Source: Polynucleobacter sp. CS-Odin-A6
GTDB lineage: Bacteria; Pseudomonadota; Gammaproteobacteria; Burkholderiales; Burkholderiaceae
Assembly: GCF_018882095.1 (NCBI RefSeq)
Contig: NZ_JACVPD010000001.1
Location: 124,001 to 188,000 of the forward strand
DNA length: 64,000 nt
Direction of reading: 5' to 3'
Below are positions 1 to 8,706 of the stretch, one piece after another. The translations under genes were made by a program, and so were the position numbers. The notes beneath the pieces were generated by a model. The model did no database searches. It was not told the DNA's origin and saw only the letters and a program-made list of their open reading frames with translations. Every line of letters begins with the position of its first letter. Position 1 is the stretch's first letter.

Positions 1-408
1 TGCTCCTAGTTTGAGACCCAGTTGGCTTAAGGTATGCGTATCGAGACGCAGATCCCAAAGTTGATTCAAGCCGATAAGTGTGGAGGCAGCATCAGAGGAT
101 CCTCCTCCTAGACCTGCACCCATTGGGATTAGTTTTTGCAGGCCGATTTCAACGCCATGATCAACCTGACAGAAATCTTTTAACAGTCGGGCAGCGCGGA
201 CTACTAAATCATGTTCTGGAGGTACGCCTGGAATGGGATCGATTCTCCGTATCTCCGCTTCTGAAATACGCTTCAGTGTGAGGACATCGCACCAGTCAAT
301 CAGTTGAAAAACTGATTGAAGAAGGTGGTAACCGTCCTCACGACGTCCAACAATATGTAAAAAGAGATTGAGCTTTGCTGGGCAGCGAAGTGTTAATGAA
401 TTACTCAT
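1..408 (-). CDS. ispE: 4-diphosphocytidyl-2-C-methyl-D-erythritol kinase, N-terminal part (runs off window)
   Basis: IspE is a GHMP-family kinase that phosphorylates CDP-methylerythritol in the non-mevalonate (MEP) isoprenoid pathway in the cytoplasm. Only the first 136 codons are in the window; the frame is open to base 1, so the C-terminal half lies outside. The N-terminus carries the P-A-K-L-N-L-F-L motif (about residues 9-16) and the glycine-rich ATP-binding motif [14 protein letters not shown] near residues 95-108, both family hallmarks. The ATG (408-406) overlaps the TGA of the upstream TPR-LolB gene in an ATGA arrangement, implying translational coupling. The lolB-ispE order is typical of betaproteobacteria. 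Confidence 0.95.
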   Translation of the reverse strand, partial: MSNSLTLRCPAKLNLFLHIVGRREDGYHLLQSVFQLIDWCDVLTLKRISEAEIRRIDPIPGVPPEHDLVVRAARLLKDFCQVDHGVEIGLQKLIPMGAGLGGGSSDAASTLIGLNQLWDLRLDTHTLSQLGLKLGA

Positions 409-1898
409 TCCGGAGTATCGAATACCAGGCGGATATCAATAGATCCAATGTTGGAACTGCGAGTCATGGTCAGTTTTTCTAAGTACTGAGTATTTTTCCA
501 GTTGTAATTTAAGGTCCAACCATCCTGCGTCATTTTACTCACTTGCCCTTTTGCATCTCGTTCAACGCTGGCATTGCTACCAGGACGAGTTTTGCCGCGT
601 AACCAGTCGGATAAACCGCGAGCAGGTAATGGCAGTCCTAAGGCATTTTGAATCAGAGTATCAGCATCGATTGCGGTTGTGAGCTGACCATCTCTCTCTA
701 AGATAGCCTCACCAGGCTTAATCGTAATTTTGGCAATAGATCCACCAACTGGGTTGCGTATTTCTAATACATCCGTCTGCGCATCTTGTGTCAAGGTAAA
801 GCCGCCTGAACCGCCTTGATTTGTACCTTCAGTTAAGCCGATCACCCTCACTGCAAAACGACCATCCCATGTGCCTTTCAGGGCAGTGTCTGCTAATGAC
901 CAATCTGGTTTTAAGCGTTTGAGTGTTTCTTTGAGGGTGGGATTATTAGCATCGAGCTGTTGCCCTTTGCGCCACATCTCTTCTGCCTCAGTTGGGCGAT
1001 TCATGACCCATAAGACTTCACCAATATGAGCAGCAATATCTGCCTCAGGTTTAATACTGAAAGCCTGTTGTAGTTGTTCGAGGGCGAGTGCATTTTTACC
1101 CATACGAAAGTTCACCCAACCAAGGCTATCCAAAATAAAGCCATCCTTGGGTGAGAGTTGATGTGCTTTGCTGACGAGCTTAAATGCTTCCGGTAACTTC
1201 TGGTTGCGATCAGCCAGTGAGTAGCCTAGTGCATTAAGACTATTCACGTCATTGGGGTTTTTACGCAAGATTTCACGTAAGGTTTTTTCCATCACGTCGA
1301 TATGCCCTGATTTTTCAGCAGACATTGCGAATGTATAAAGCAGGCTAGGATCTGTTGGGGCTGGCTTTAATGTCGAAACGATTTCATAGAACGCTTTTAA
1401 AGCTTCTGTTTCATTAGTGGCCTTGGGGAGTAAGGCCTGAATCTGCAATAAAGTATTTTCACGCTGTGCCGGAGTTTGCTGGTTTAAAAGCGCAATGGCT
1501 GGCTTGACAGCATCCGACCAGCGTTGATTCAGAATTAAGAGGGTAACAAGCACTTCCTTGGGTTTCGTCTGCTTGGACCCTGCCAATCCATCCCAGGTTT
1601 GTGCAGCTTGTAACGCTAAATCCGGTGCCCCTGCTGCAATCGCAATCTCCATGGCCCTTTGTGCTAAGCGGGGGTCATCAAGCTGGCGAGAGAGCTCCAA
1701 ATAGGTCCCATAAGCAAGGCCAGCTTGACCTCTTTGCAGGGCAATCTCTGAAGCTAAGACCTCAAATACGGCCTCCCCACTGTCCAAGCGACTATTTTGG
1801 GCAAAGGCATGGCTAGAAGAGCAGAGGCTGATGCCCAGTCCACTTGTCAGCAATAGAGCGCATACAGATGGCTTTAGTGAAAATTTGGTCATAAGCAC
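405..1898 (-). CDS. TPR protein fused to a LolB-like lipoprotein-insertion domain
   Basis: This 497-residue exported protein starts with a signal sequence (residues 1-33, probable cleavage after AFA). Tetratricopeptide helices follow at roughly 40-330, clearest around 215-330 with repeated alanine/leucine/proline positions such as ALGYSLADR and [11 protein letters not shown]. Residues about 335-497 resemble mature LolB, the outer-membrane acceptor of lipoproteins from LolA: they share W-x2-RF, the central NPVGGS/ITIKPGE block and the GLSDWLRG segment. Separate TPR and LolB genes usually precede ispE in betaproteobacteria, so here they look fused. No canonical lipobox is seen: the only early Cys lies in GISLC, with Leu at -1. 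The domain may therefore reach the outer membrane through the TPR part, or be periplasmic; that is inference. It is divergent from mutM and coupled to ispE. Confidence 0.85.
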   Translation of the reverse strand: MLMTKFSLKPSVCALLLTSGLGISLCSSSHAFAQNSRLDSGEAVFEVLASEIALQRGQAGLAYGTYLELSRQLDDPRLAQRAMEIAIAAGAPDLALQAAQTWDGLAGSKQTKPKEVLVTLLILNQRWSDAVKPAIALLNQQTPAQRENTLLQIQALLPKATNETEALKAFYEIVSTLKPAPTDPSLLYTFAMSAEKSGHIDVMEKTLREILRKNPNDVNSLNALGYSLADRNQKLPEAFKLVSKAHQLSPKDGFILDSLGWVNFRMGKNALALEQLQQAFSIKPEADIAAHIGEVLWVMNRPTEAEEMWRKGQQLDANNPTLKETLKRLKPDWSLADTALKGTWDGRFAVRVIGLTEGTNQGGSGGFTLTQDAQTDVLEIRNPVGGSIAKITIKPGEAILERDGQLTTAIDADTLIQNALGLPLPARGLSDWLRGKTRPGSNASVERDAKGQVSKMTQDGWTLNYNWKNTQYLEKLTMTRSSNIGSIDIRLVFDTPE

Positions 1899-1927
1899 AT
1901 TCTAATCTGCGAATCTACAATGCATTG

Positions 1928-2764
1928 ATGCCAGAACTCCCAGAAGTCGAAGTTACCCGCCTGGGTATCCAGCCCCATTTAGAAGGGCAAAAGATCAGCA
2001 CAGTCCAGATTATTGACGGTCGTTTGCGTTGGCCGGTACCCAGTAATCTGAAAGTATTACTTTCTGGTCGAAAGGTGCTGGGGATAGAGCGACGTGGCAA
2101 ATATCTATTGATGGAGTTCAATAGCGGTTATCTATTGCTCCATCTGGGTATGACAGGAACCCTGCGGGTGCTCCCTAGTAGCGATCCGTTGAAGCTGCAT
2201 GATCGCGTGACATTTGAATTTGGCAAACTCAGTTTACGTTTACATGATCCTCGAAAATTTGGCGCTGTTTTATGGCACCCAAAATCTGAGGGACCGATAG
2301 AGGGTTATCCGCTTTTACAAAAACTCGGAGTCGAGCCTTTCTCGCCAGAATTTTCTGGCGAACTTGGTGCGCAAGTGTTGTATCGGCATTCTCGCAAACG
2401 CAGCGTTGCAGTGAAACAATTCTTATTGGCAGGACAGGCTGTAGTGGGTGTTGGCAATATTTATTGCTCAGAAAGTTTATTTGAAGCTGGCATTCATCCA
2501 GCAAAGGCCGCTGGAAAATTAACGCGTCCGCAGTGTTCTCGACTGGCCACCGCTGTGAGATTAATTCTAAAGAAAGCCATTGCTGCGGGTGGTAGCTCAT
2601 TGAAGGACTTTGTCAACAGCGAGGGCGATCCTGGCCACTTCATGGTTCAAACTAAAGTCTATGATCGTAAAGATCAACCCTGCAAGGTATGCAAAACGCC
2701 AATTAAGCAGATAGTACAAGGTCAACGCTCCACCTATTTTTGCCCCCAATGTCAGAAGCGTTAA
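1928..2764 (+). CDS. mutM: Formamidopyrimidine-DNA glycosylase
   Basis: Fpg/MutM excises 8-oxoguanine and other oxidised purines and nicks the abasic site (base excision repair). The start is set at ATG 1928, not the TTG three bases upstream, because the mature N-terminus must be P-E-L-P-E-V-E, with Pro2 as the catalytic nucleophile and Glu3 beside it. Length is 278 residues, normal for the family. The conserved lysine lies in RRGKYLL near residue 58. The C-terminus has the zinc finger C-x2-C-x16-C-x2-C (CKVC...CPQC), which inserts into DNA. It overlaps mutY by 16 bp, so the two 8-oxoG repair enzymes are probably co-transcribed. Confidence 0.97.
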   Translation: MPELPEVEVTRLGIQPHLEGQKISTVQIIDGRLRWPVPSNLKVLLSGRKVLGIERRGKYLLMEFNSGYLLLHLGMTGTLRVLPSSDPLKLHDRVTFEFGKLSLRLHDPRKFGAVLWHPKSEGPIEGYPLLQKLGVEPFSPEFSGELGAQVLYRHSRKRSVAVKQFLLAGQAVVGVGNIYCSESLFEAGIHPAKAAGKLTRPQCSRLATAVRLILKKAIAAGGSSLKDFVNSEGDPGHFMVQTKVYDRKDQPCKVCKTPIKQIVQGQRSTYFCPQCQKR

Positions 2765-3888
2765 TAAAGAACTTTGCCAAAAAACTAATCACCTGGCATG
2801 GTTTGGATGGGCGCCAAGGTTTGCCTTGGCAAGGCATACGTGACCCCTACGCAGTTTGGGTTTCAGAGATTATGTTGCAGCAAACTCAAGTAGCCACTGT
2901 CTTAGAACGTTATCCGCGTTTTATGAAACGCTTTCCCACAGTCACTCACTTGGCTGCTGCACCATTAGATGATGTCTTGGCAGAATGGGCGGGACTTGGC
3001 TATTACTCTCGTGCCCGTAATTTGCATGTCTGCGCCAAGCAAGTCATGGAAGAGTTTGGAGGAAAGTTTCCGAGTGATCCTGCATTGCTTGAGCAGCTTA
3101 AGGGAATTGGCAGATCTACTGCGGGCGCGATTGCAGCCTTCGCATTTCATGAGCGGGCACCAATCTTAGATGCCAATGTCAAACGGATTCTGGCGCGCTT
3201 GTTTGGCATTGTTGGCGCTGTTCAAGAAAAAGTGGTTAATGATCAATTGTGGTTTTTAGCGCAAGAACTGCTCCCCCAAAATGCTGAAGATATGCCGGTG
3301 TATACCCAGGCCTTAATGGATTTTGGGGCAACTTGGTGTACTTCTCGCAAGCCAGTATGTATCAGCGGCAATAAGAAATGCCCTTTCGAAAAAACGTGTC
3401 AAGCTAACCTCAGTGATCAGGTATTGCTGTTACCGCGTAAAGTTGTAAAGGCAAAATCTCCCGAATTTAATTGCGACATGTTGCTGCTTCGGTGCGGTGA
3501 CTTAGTGTTGCTGCAAAAACGTCCAGAGAAAGCCATTTGGGGCGGTCTTTGGTCTTTACCTGAATCTGTATGGAGAGCGAGAGAAAAAAATACAAGCCAT
3601 TTAACTGCAAAAGAATTACTGAGGATGGTTTTGCCGGAAGAAAACGTTTCCACTACGTTGAAATCTTATAATTCCTTAGAGCGGGGTTTAGAGATTAAAC
3701 ATATCTTTACCCATCGATGCTTGTGGATGCAGATTTGGAATTTATCAATCAGTAACGCTATAGAATTTTCAAGCTGTGACCTGAAGTGGGTCTCTTTAAT
3801 GCAATTAGGAAAGTACGGCTTACCGCAGCCGGTTAAATTGCTTTTGCAGGGATTGAGTCTAGCTCGCGATGACGACTTAAAAAATTAA
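2749..3888 (+). CDS. mutY: A/G-specific adenine DNA glycosylase
   Basis: MutY removes adenine mispaired with 8-oxoguanine, complementing MutM. The ATG at 2749 inside the mutM end gives 379 residues. Visible parts are the catalytic glutamate in SEIMLQQTQV, the helix-hairpin-helix LKGIGRSTAGAIAAF, the catalytic aspartate in ILDANVKRI, and a C-terminal Nudix-like 8-oxoG recognition domain (KRPEKAIWGGLWSLPE). The [4Fe-4S] ligands are Cys197, 204, 211 and 217, spaced C-x6-C-x6-C-x5-C. The usual spacing is C-x6-C-x2-C-x5-C, so this protein has four extra residues between the second and third cysteines. The 3' end overlaps the convergent rapZ by 56 bp. Confidence 0.95.
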   Translation: MSEALIKNFAKKLITWHGLDGRQGLPWQGIRDPYAVWVSEIMLQQTQVATVLERYPRFMKRFPTVTHLAAAPLDDVLAEWAGLGYYSRARNLHVCAKQVMEEFGGKFPSDPALLEQLKGIGRSTAGAIAAFAFHERAPILDANVKRILARLFGIVGAVQEKVVNDQLWFLAQELLPQNAEDMPVYTQALMDFGATWCTSRKPVCISGNKKCPFEKTCQANLSDQVLLLPRKVVKAKSPEFNCDMLLLRCGDLVLLQKRPEKAIWGGLWSLPESVWRAREKNTSHLTAKELLRMVLPEENVSTTLKSYNSLERGLEIKHIFTHRCLWMQIWNLSISNAIEFSSCDLKWVSLMQLGKYGLPQPVKLLLQGLSLARDDDLKN

Positions 3889-4723
3889 TCTTTAGTGCGG
3901 CCAAATCTTTTTGCGGCAGAAAATGCGCAATGATGCGGCTCACAAGATAGACCGAGCGATGTTGTCCACCGGTACAGCCGATAGCAACCGTGAGGTAACT
4001 TCGACCATCCGCAATATAGTGGGGCAACCATTTTTCAACGAACTGAATGATGTCGCTTTCCATGCTGACTACTTCAGGAATTTTTTCTAAGAATTCTCTT
4101 ACGGGCTGATCTTTGCCAGAAAGAGGGCGTAAGACCTTGTCGTAGTGCGGATTTGGCAGGCAGCGTACATCAAATACTAGGTTTGCTTCACTTGGCAAAC
4201 CTTTTTTGAATCCAAAGGACTCAAAAATCACAGTGAGTCCTTGAGGCTTATCTTTTAGAAGATCATGAATCCAAGAGCGCAATACATGTGCGGGAAGGTT
4301 GCTCGTATCTATACTATGCGCTTGTAAGCGCAAAGGCTCCATGAGGCTACGTTCTTGATCAATTGCCTCGACGAGAGTTGCAGATTGAGTATTTTGCGTT
4401 TTACCAGAAAGAGGATGACGCCTGCGGGTTTCAGAAAAGCGTTGTATGAGGGTGTTGGTATCTGCGTTGAGGAAAACAACACGTACTTCATGATTTCGAC
4501 GTAGATTTTCTAAGATTTTCGGTAGCTGTGTAATCGACTCTCCACGGCGTGCATCAATTGCTACGGCCACACGCTCACTTTTTTCACTCTCTAGTGTAGT
4601 GATCAGATTTTCTAACAGGGCTACTGGGAGGTTATCCACGCAGTCATAGCCTGCATCCTCAAAGGCTCTCAGTGCAACCGATTTACCTGAGCCTGAAATA
4701 CCGGTAATCAGATTGATTTGCAT
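3833..4723 (-). CDS. rapZ: RNase adapter protein / nucleotide-binding protein RapZ
   Basis: RapZ (YvcJ/YhbJ family) is a P-loop protein that in enterobacteria binds small RNAs and directs RNase E to GlmZ to tune glucosamine-6-phosphate synthesis; its role in betaproteobacteria is less certain. The Walker A motif GISGSGKS is at residues 8-15, followed by DAGYDCVDNLP. The conserved C-terminal GCTGGQHRS block is near residue 250. Length 296 is typical (E. coli 284). It is last in the minus-strand hpf-ptsN-hprK-rapZ cluster, one base after hprK, and converges on mutY with a 56-bp overlap, leaving no room for a terminator between them. Confidence 0.95.
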   Translation of the reverse strand: MQINLITGISGSGKSVALRAFEDAGYDCVDNLPVALLENLITTLESEKSERVAVAIDARRGESITQLPKILENLRRNHEVRVVFLNADTNTLIQRFSETRRRHPLSGKTQNTQSATLVEAIDQERSLMEPLRLQAHSIDTSNLPAHVLRSWIHDLLKDKPQGLTVIFESFGFKKGLPSEANLVFDVRCLPNPHYDKVLRPLSGKDQPVREFLEKIPEVVSMESDIIQFVEKWLPHYIADGRSYLTVAIGCTGGQHRSVYLVSRIIAHFLPQKDLAALKINFLSRHRELDSIPAKAI

Positions 4724-4724
4724 A

Positions 4725-5714
4725 TTAGAGGAGGCGACCCTGTGACTTACTTAACTCTGCCTCTGCGATCATCTGCATACGCTGGCGCTCAATAAACTCT
4801 TTTAAGGTGTCAATGCCACGTAATTGCAAAATGGTGTTGCGGACAGCAGCTTCGACTAGAACGGCTAAGTTACGACCTGCAGCCACTTGAATTTTTACAG
4901 TTCTGATACCGATGCCTAAAACATCAATATGCTGTGCTTCCAAAGGCAGGCGCTCAAACTCACCATCATTACGACGCACTAATTGCACGATTAAGCGTAA
5001 TTTCAATTTTCGGCGCACAGCGGTTTCACCAAAGATGGTGCGAATATCTAGTAAGCCCAGTCCACGAACCTCCAACAGGTTGCGCAGGATCGTGGGGCAA
5101 CGACCTTCAACATAGTCTGGGCCAAGGCGAGCAAAATCAACTGCATCATCCGCCACTAGACCGTGACCGCGAGAAATCAGTTCCAGACCTAATTCACTTT
5201 TGCCTAGGCCAGACTCACCAGTAATCAATACACCTAAGCCCAAGATATCCATAAATACGCCATGCATAGTAATCTGAGGCGCACCAATTTTGGTGAGATA
5301 GATACGCAGATGGTCAATGACCTCAGCAGCAGAAACCGCAGTAGTAAAAAGAGCTGTGGATGATCTTTGGCAAAAGAGTTGTAGATCGGGGTCGGCTGCT
5401 TTACCGTCTGCCACAATTACACAAGGTGGCGTTTTTGAAATCAAGTTAGAGATTTGCTCTTGTCTTTGCTTTGGCTCAAGTTCGGCGTGATAGTCGACTT
5501 CTTGTTCGCCGAAAATCTGAATCCTGCTTGGATGAATCAGATTTAAGTGACCCACCAAGTCAGAACTGGCTGCGGCTGCTTTAACGGCCTCTGGAGGAAA
5601 AGTGCGGTCTGCCCCTTCAAGTCCCCCAATCCAGGAAAGTTTTAAGTCTGAGACGTTGTCATCAAAGATCTGCTGGGCGGTCACTCCCTCTAGTAGTAAG
5701 GGCTGAGTTGTCAA
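4725..5714 (-). CDS. hprK: HPr kinase/phosphorylase
   Basis: HprK phosphorylates and dephosphorylates a serine of HPr. In proteobacteria it accompanies the nitrogen-type PTS, a regulatory phosphorelay that does not import sugar. The P-loop GESGLGKS is at about 166-173, with the catalytic histidine of HGVFMDI just before it and the HprK signature [16 protein letters not shown] after it. No in-frame ATG exists near the N-terminus. I chose TTG 5714: it overlaps the ptsN TGA (TTGA) and has a G-rich Shine-Dalgarno-like stretch 4-5 bases upstream. GTG at 5744 or 5726 are alternatives. Length from TTG is 329. It sits between ptsN and rapZ, one base from rapZ. Confidence 0.93.
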   Translation of the reverse strand: MTTQPLLLEGVTAQQIFDDNVSDLKLSWIGGLEGADRTFPPEAVKAAAASSDLVGHLNLIHPSRIQIFGEQEVDYHAELEPKQRQEQISNLISKTPPCVIVADGKAADPDLQLFCQRSSTALFTTAVSAAEVIDHLRIYLTKIGAPQITMHGVFMDILGLGVLITGESGLGKSELGLELISRGHGLVADDAVDFARLGPDYVEGRCPTILRNLLEVRGLGLLDIRTIFGETAVRRKLKLRLIVQLVRRNDGEFERLPLEAQHIDVLGIGIRTVKIQVAAGRNLAVLVEAAVRNTILQLRGIDTLKEFIERQRMQMIAEAELSKSQGRLL

Positions 5715-6169
5715 GCAACCCCCCACGTTTGTAAAAGTTGACACACCTTCTCTGGACTATTTTCTGAGGCAAGAGACTTACGGGTATCTTGGTCCGATAA
5801 CAGCTGCGCAATTGAGGACAAAATTTCTAAATGCTGCTGAGTTGCCTTTTCGGGAACAAGTAGAAAAATCAGAATAGAGACAGCCTCCCCATCGGGTGCA
5901 GCAAATTCGATTGGCTCTTTTAATTTCACGAATGCTGCAACCGGGTTTTTGAGTCCCTTGACGCGTCCGTGAGGGATGGCAACACCTGCTCCCAGGGCGG
6001 TGGAGCCCAAGTCTTCCCGGGCATTTAGAAAACCCACAATTGCATCAGCTTCAAGGCCAGCTTGCTTCGAAAATAGCTTCCCTACGGTCGCAAATACCTC
6101 GGTCCGATTGGTAGCGGGATTATCTAAGGCAATGCGGTCGAGGGTAAAAAGATCAGTCAGGGCATTCAT
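5711..6169 (-). CDS. ptsN: PTS IIA-like nitrogen-regulatory protein PtsN (EIIA-Ntr)
   Basis: PtsN is the final phosphoacceptor of the nitrogen PTS (PtsP/PtsI-NPr-PtsN). It regulates partners such as potassium transporters and sensor kinases by binding in its unphosphorylated state. The protein is a single EIIA type-2 domain of 152 residues. The phosphorylated histidine lies in GVAIPHGRV at about residue 67. I start at ATG 6169 (MNALTDLF); a TTG two codons upstream is possible. Its TGA overlaps the proposed TTG start of hprK, so the two are likely translationally coupled. The adjoining rpoN common in relatives is missing. Confidence 0.95.
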   Translation of the reverse strand: MNALTDLFTLDRIALDNPATNRTEVFATVGKLFSKQAGLEADAIVGFLNAREDLGSTALGAGVAIPHGRVKGLKNPVAAFVKLKEPIEFAAPDGEAVSILIFLLVPEKATQQHLEILSSIAQLLSDQDTRKSLASENSPEKVCQLLQTWGVA

Positions 6170-6202
6170 ATCCAATGATTATAGGTGTCCTGAAGTAAAT
6201 GA

Positions 6203-6526
6203 TTACTCAAAATGCTTTTCGTGATGATGATCTTGGATCTTTTCTTTATGTTTAATCACTTGACGCTCGAGTTTCTCGACTACTGCATCCATGGCGTGGT
6301 AAAGATCGGCGTTGTGTGCTTCGGCGAACAGTTCCTTGCCTTTAAGGTGAATAGTAATCTCAGCAGCTTGACGAAGATCTTTTTCTTTGGCGTTATCAAT
6401 AATTAAAAATGCAGAGGCGTCAAGGACGTGGTCAAAGTGTTTACGAATTTTGGCCAACCCAGTTTCGAGATGGGTGCGCATAGCTGGGGTAACTTCGACA
6501 TGACGGCTATTAATTTTTAAATTCAT
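6203..6526 (-). CDS. hpf: Ribosome hibernation promoting factor, short form
   Basis: Short HPF/RaiA-family protein of 107 residues (S30AE domain) that binds the decoding region of the 30S subunit and promotes 100S dimers in stationary phase. The N-terminus MNLKINSRHVEVTPAMR, the core YHAMDAVVEKLERQVIKHKEK and a His/Glu-rich tail match the family. It lacks the C-terminal dimerisation domain of long HPF. A good Shine-Dalgarno (AGGAG, spacing 7) precedes the ATG. It lies between lptB (191 bp away) and ptsN (33 bp away). It may have its own promoter in the upstream gap. Confidence 0.95.
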   Translation of the reverse strand: MNLKINSRHVEVTPAMRTHLETGLAKIRKHFDHVLDASAFLIIDNAKEKDLRQAAEITIHLKGKELFAEAHNADLYHAMDAVVEKLERQVIKHKEKIQDHHHEKHFE

Positions 6527-6717
6527 CAGCAGCTCCTATTCATAGCAAAACAAAATGCATGCGCAAATAATTCCCCGGGGTGCGCAGCATGCCCCAGTAA
6601 CGTTGAACTTGTTTAGACGGAAATGAACTTCATGAGCCTCCAGCGTATCAGTCATTTTGCTGAAAACCAAGGGGGCAGATCATTTTTATTTAATAAATAT
6701 GCGAAAAACCAGCCTAT
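6527..6717. other. lptB-hpf intergenic gap where rpoN would be expected
   Basis: This 191-bp gap separates lptB from hpf. In larger Burkholderiaceae rpoN (sigma54) lies here; no recognisable rpoN coding remnant is seen in any frame. On the minus strand GGAGG lies three bases before an ATG (6633) that opens only a six-codon frame (MKFISV, stop at 6615-6613). A TTGGTT-N17-TACGCT pair upstream could be a weak sigma70 promoter for hpf; I give it low confidence. A GC-rich imperfect inverted repeat around 6574-6595 (cccc...gggg) is the only other structure. Confidence 0.6.
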
Positions 6718-7485
6718 TTACATGCGGAAGTTTTCACCCAGATAGACTCTTCTGACGGCGTCATTTTCAATGATTTCATCTGGCTTCCCTTCCGCCAAAA
6801 CGCTACCCTCGCTAATAATGTAGGCGTGATCACAGATGCCCAAAGTTTCACGAACATTATGGTCTGTAATGAGCACGCCAATTTGGCGGTCTCGTAAGAA
6901 GCGCACAATCCGCTGAATCTCCCCAACTGCAATAGGGTCAACTCCAGCAAATGGCTCATCCAACAAAATGAACTTCGGTTGTGAGGCTAAGGCTCTGGCG
7001 ATTTCAACCCGTCGACGCTCTCCGCCAGATAAAGAAAGTGCTGGGTTATCACGCAGATGGCTAATTTGAAGTTCGCCTAACAGCTCATCTAAGCGATGGG
7101 CAATTTCAGGCTTGCTCAGAGGTTTACCACCTTGCACTTGAAGCTCCAACACCGCCTGAATATTTTCAGCCACATTGAGCTTTCTGAAAACGGAAGCTTC
7201 TTGCGGGAGGTAGGACAAGCCCATACGGGCTCGCTCATGAATAGGCAGGCGAGTGATATCAGTGTCGTCTAAAACAATACTGCCACCATCTAAAGGAACC
7301 AGGCCAACAATCATATAAAAAGAGGTCGTTTTGCCGGCGCCATTTGGTCCTAAGAGCCCAACTACTTCTCCGCACTTTACTTCCAATGAAACATCCCGCA
7401 CTACCGTGCGAGAACCATAGCGCTTTTGGAGAAGCTGAGCGCTTAAGGTTGCTGATTTTTGAGTGCCGCTTGAATCGGGGATCAT
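6718..7485 (-). CDS. lptB: LPS export ABC transporter ATP-binding protein LptB
   Basis: LptB is the cytoplasmic ATPase of the LptB2FGC machine that extracts lipopolysaccharide from the inner membrane and pushes it along the LptA bridge. Length is 255. Visible are the Walker A GPNGAGKT at 46-53, the Q-loop around [10 protein letters not shown] (the family-typical LptB segment), the ABC signature [15 protein letters not shown] and the Walker [17 protein letters not shown]. The ATG overlaps the lptA TGA in an ATGA, so it is coupled to lptA. It belongs to the kdsD-kdsC-lptC-lptA-lptB run. Confidence 0.97.
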   Translation of the reverse strand: MIPDSSGTQKSATLSAQLLQKRYGSRTVVRDVSLEVKCGEVVGLLGPNGAGKTTSFYMIVGLVPLDGGSIVLDDTDITRLPIHERARMGLSYLPQEASVFRKLNVAENIQAVLELQVQGGKPLSKPEIAHRLDELLGELQISHLRDNPALSLSGGERRRVEIARALASQPKFILLDEPFAGVDPIAVGEIQRIVRFLRDRQIGVLITDHNVRETLGICDHAYIISEGSVLAEGKPDEIIENDAVRRVYLGENFRM

Positions 7486-8054
7486 TTTTCTAGTGTAGCT
7501 TTTCTTCTTGGTGAAAGGAGGGCTCTAGCGAGCGGTAGATCCTCCACTTTGGCATTAGTAGGAGGATAGACTTGATAGCGCTGTGTGACGTCGTTATAGT
7601 CAATTTTCCAGCCACGTAATTGATCGAGCATTTGCATATTATGGAGGCGCTTTAAGCTAGCATCCCCGGTAAGGATTAGGAGTTCAGTTTTGGCGTTGTA
7701 AGAAACTGTTTGGCCAGTACCTTGCATAAACTCATTGGCCGGGCCTTCACGCCGCTGTCTAAAGCTAGCAGTCGATTCAGGTTTACCTTGCACATCAATG
7801 TATTCATAGCCTTCGGGGTCAACCTTGATGTTGCCTTTCTCGCCAGTAATCAGAATACTTCCTTTGGTAAGGAGCAGGCCACCTTCAAGATCATAGACTT
7901 GCTGCACATCATTTACTGATACCTTTTCAGACTCTAAAATGACGGGCTTGTCTTGATCTGCCTTTTCAGCACGGGCATTATTAGTGATGGCGGATACCAA
8001 TACCAAAGTAAGTATTGTTAAGTGACGCAATACATTGAAGGGCATCAGGTTCAT
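7482..8054 (-). CDS. lptA: LPS transport periplasmic protein LptA
   Basis: LptA is the periplasmic OstA-fold protein that oligomerises into the bridge carrying LPS from LptC to LptD. It has 190 residues: a signal peptide (about 1-29, ending NARA), an OstA beta-jellyroll from residue 35 ([21 protein letters not shown]) and a short charged tail. Family features seen are the G-x-I-x-I-T-G turn ([11 protein letters not shown]) and [16 protein letters not shown]. It is translationally coupled at both ends: the start overlaps the lptC stop and the stop overlaps the lptB start. Confidence 0.94.
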   Translation of the reverse strand: MNLMPFNVLRHLTILTLVLVSAITNNARAEKADQDKPVILESEKVSVNDVQQVYDLEGGLLLTKGSILITGEKGNIKVDPEGYEYIDVQGKPESTASFRQRREGPANEFMQGTGQTVSYNAKTELLILTGDASLKRLHNMQMLDQLRGWKIDYNDVTQRYQVYPPTNAKVEDLPLARALLSPRRKATLEK

Positions 8055-8695
8055 GGCTGTGCTCCCGGATTTATACGCTCTATGCGACCTTTTACATGCC
8101 CTGATAAAACCATGCTTTGCTCGATGTTGTTGAAAATGCCACCTTCAGTTGACTGCATGATGGAGACGCCTTGCTCAAGTGTAATCGGCTTATCCGTCTT
8201 AATAATGTCATCGTTAATCAGCACTTTGAAATAAGAAGAGCGTGCAAGCATGCGTGGTCTTGCAGGCTCAGTCGCTGTGGCAGCTTGGGGCGGCCTAAAA
8301 ATTTCTGCGTTATGAATTAGATCTAGAGTAGTGAGGTCACCATCTAAATGTCCTGTATCTGCCTTGACGGTGACTGGTGATTTTTCCGGCGGGAACAGAC
8401 GTATACGGGGTGTTTCAATATCGATTGAAGCGTCATCATCATAGTGGATCACTTTTTTGCCAAGTACACGATATTTAGTGTTGCCGAATTCATTTAAGGC
8501 GGAAAGTGCACCACTCGTAATAGTGTAATCAGGTTCATGTAACCGAACTCGTTCTATGGCGGATTTTTCAGCTGGTACATTTTTTTTTACCAGCCAAAAC
8601 GTCGCGAGAGTGAGTGTGCCCATCAAGATTAAGGGCGTGAGGCGTAATAAGGCTTGCCCTATGCTGAGTTTGATTTTTTGAGCGTTGATTGGCAT
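8051..8695 (-). CDS. lptC: LPS export ABC transporter periplasmic protein LptC
   Basis: LptC is a bitopic inner-membrane protein that passes LPS from LptFG to LptA. The 214-residue product has one N-terminal membrane helix (about 16-38, LTPLILMGTLTLATFWLV) and a periplasmic OstA-like domain. It includes the YTITSGALSALNEFG strand, the conserved G-x-L-D-G-D segment (TGHLDGDLTTLDL) and the VLINDDII/LEQGVSI end. The N-terminus is longer and more basic than in E. coli LptC. It lies 11 bp after kdsC, and its stop overlaps lptA (ATGA). Confidence 0.92.
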   Translation of the reverse strand: MPINAQKIKLSIGQALLRLTPLILMGTLTLATFWLVKKNVPAEKSAIERVRLHEPDYTITSGALSALNEFGNTKYRVLGKKVIHYDDDASIDIETPRIRLFPPEKSPVTVKADTGHLDGDLTTLDLIHNAEIFRPPQAATATEPARPRMLARSSYFKVLINDDIIKTDKPITLEQGVSIMQSTEGGIFNNIEQSMVLSGHVKGRIERINPGAQP

Positions 8696-8706
8696 CGCTG
8701 AAGGTC

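Noticed and set aside
78..281. Plus-strand open frame of 67 codons
   Set aside because: It lies antisense to ispE, whose GHMP motifs are clear in the other strand.
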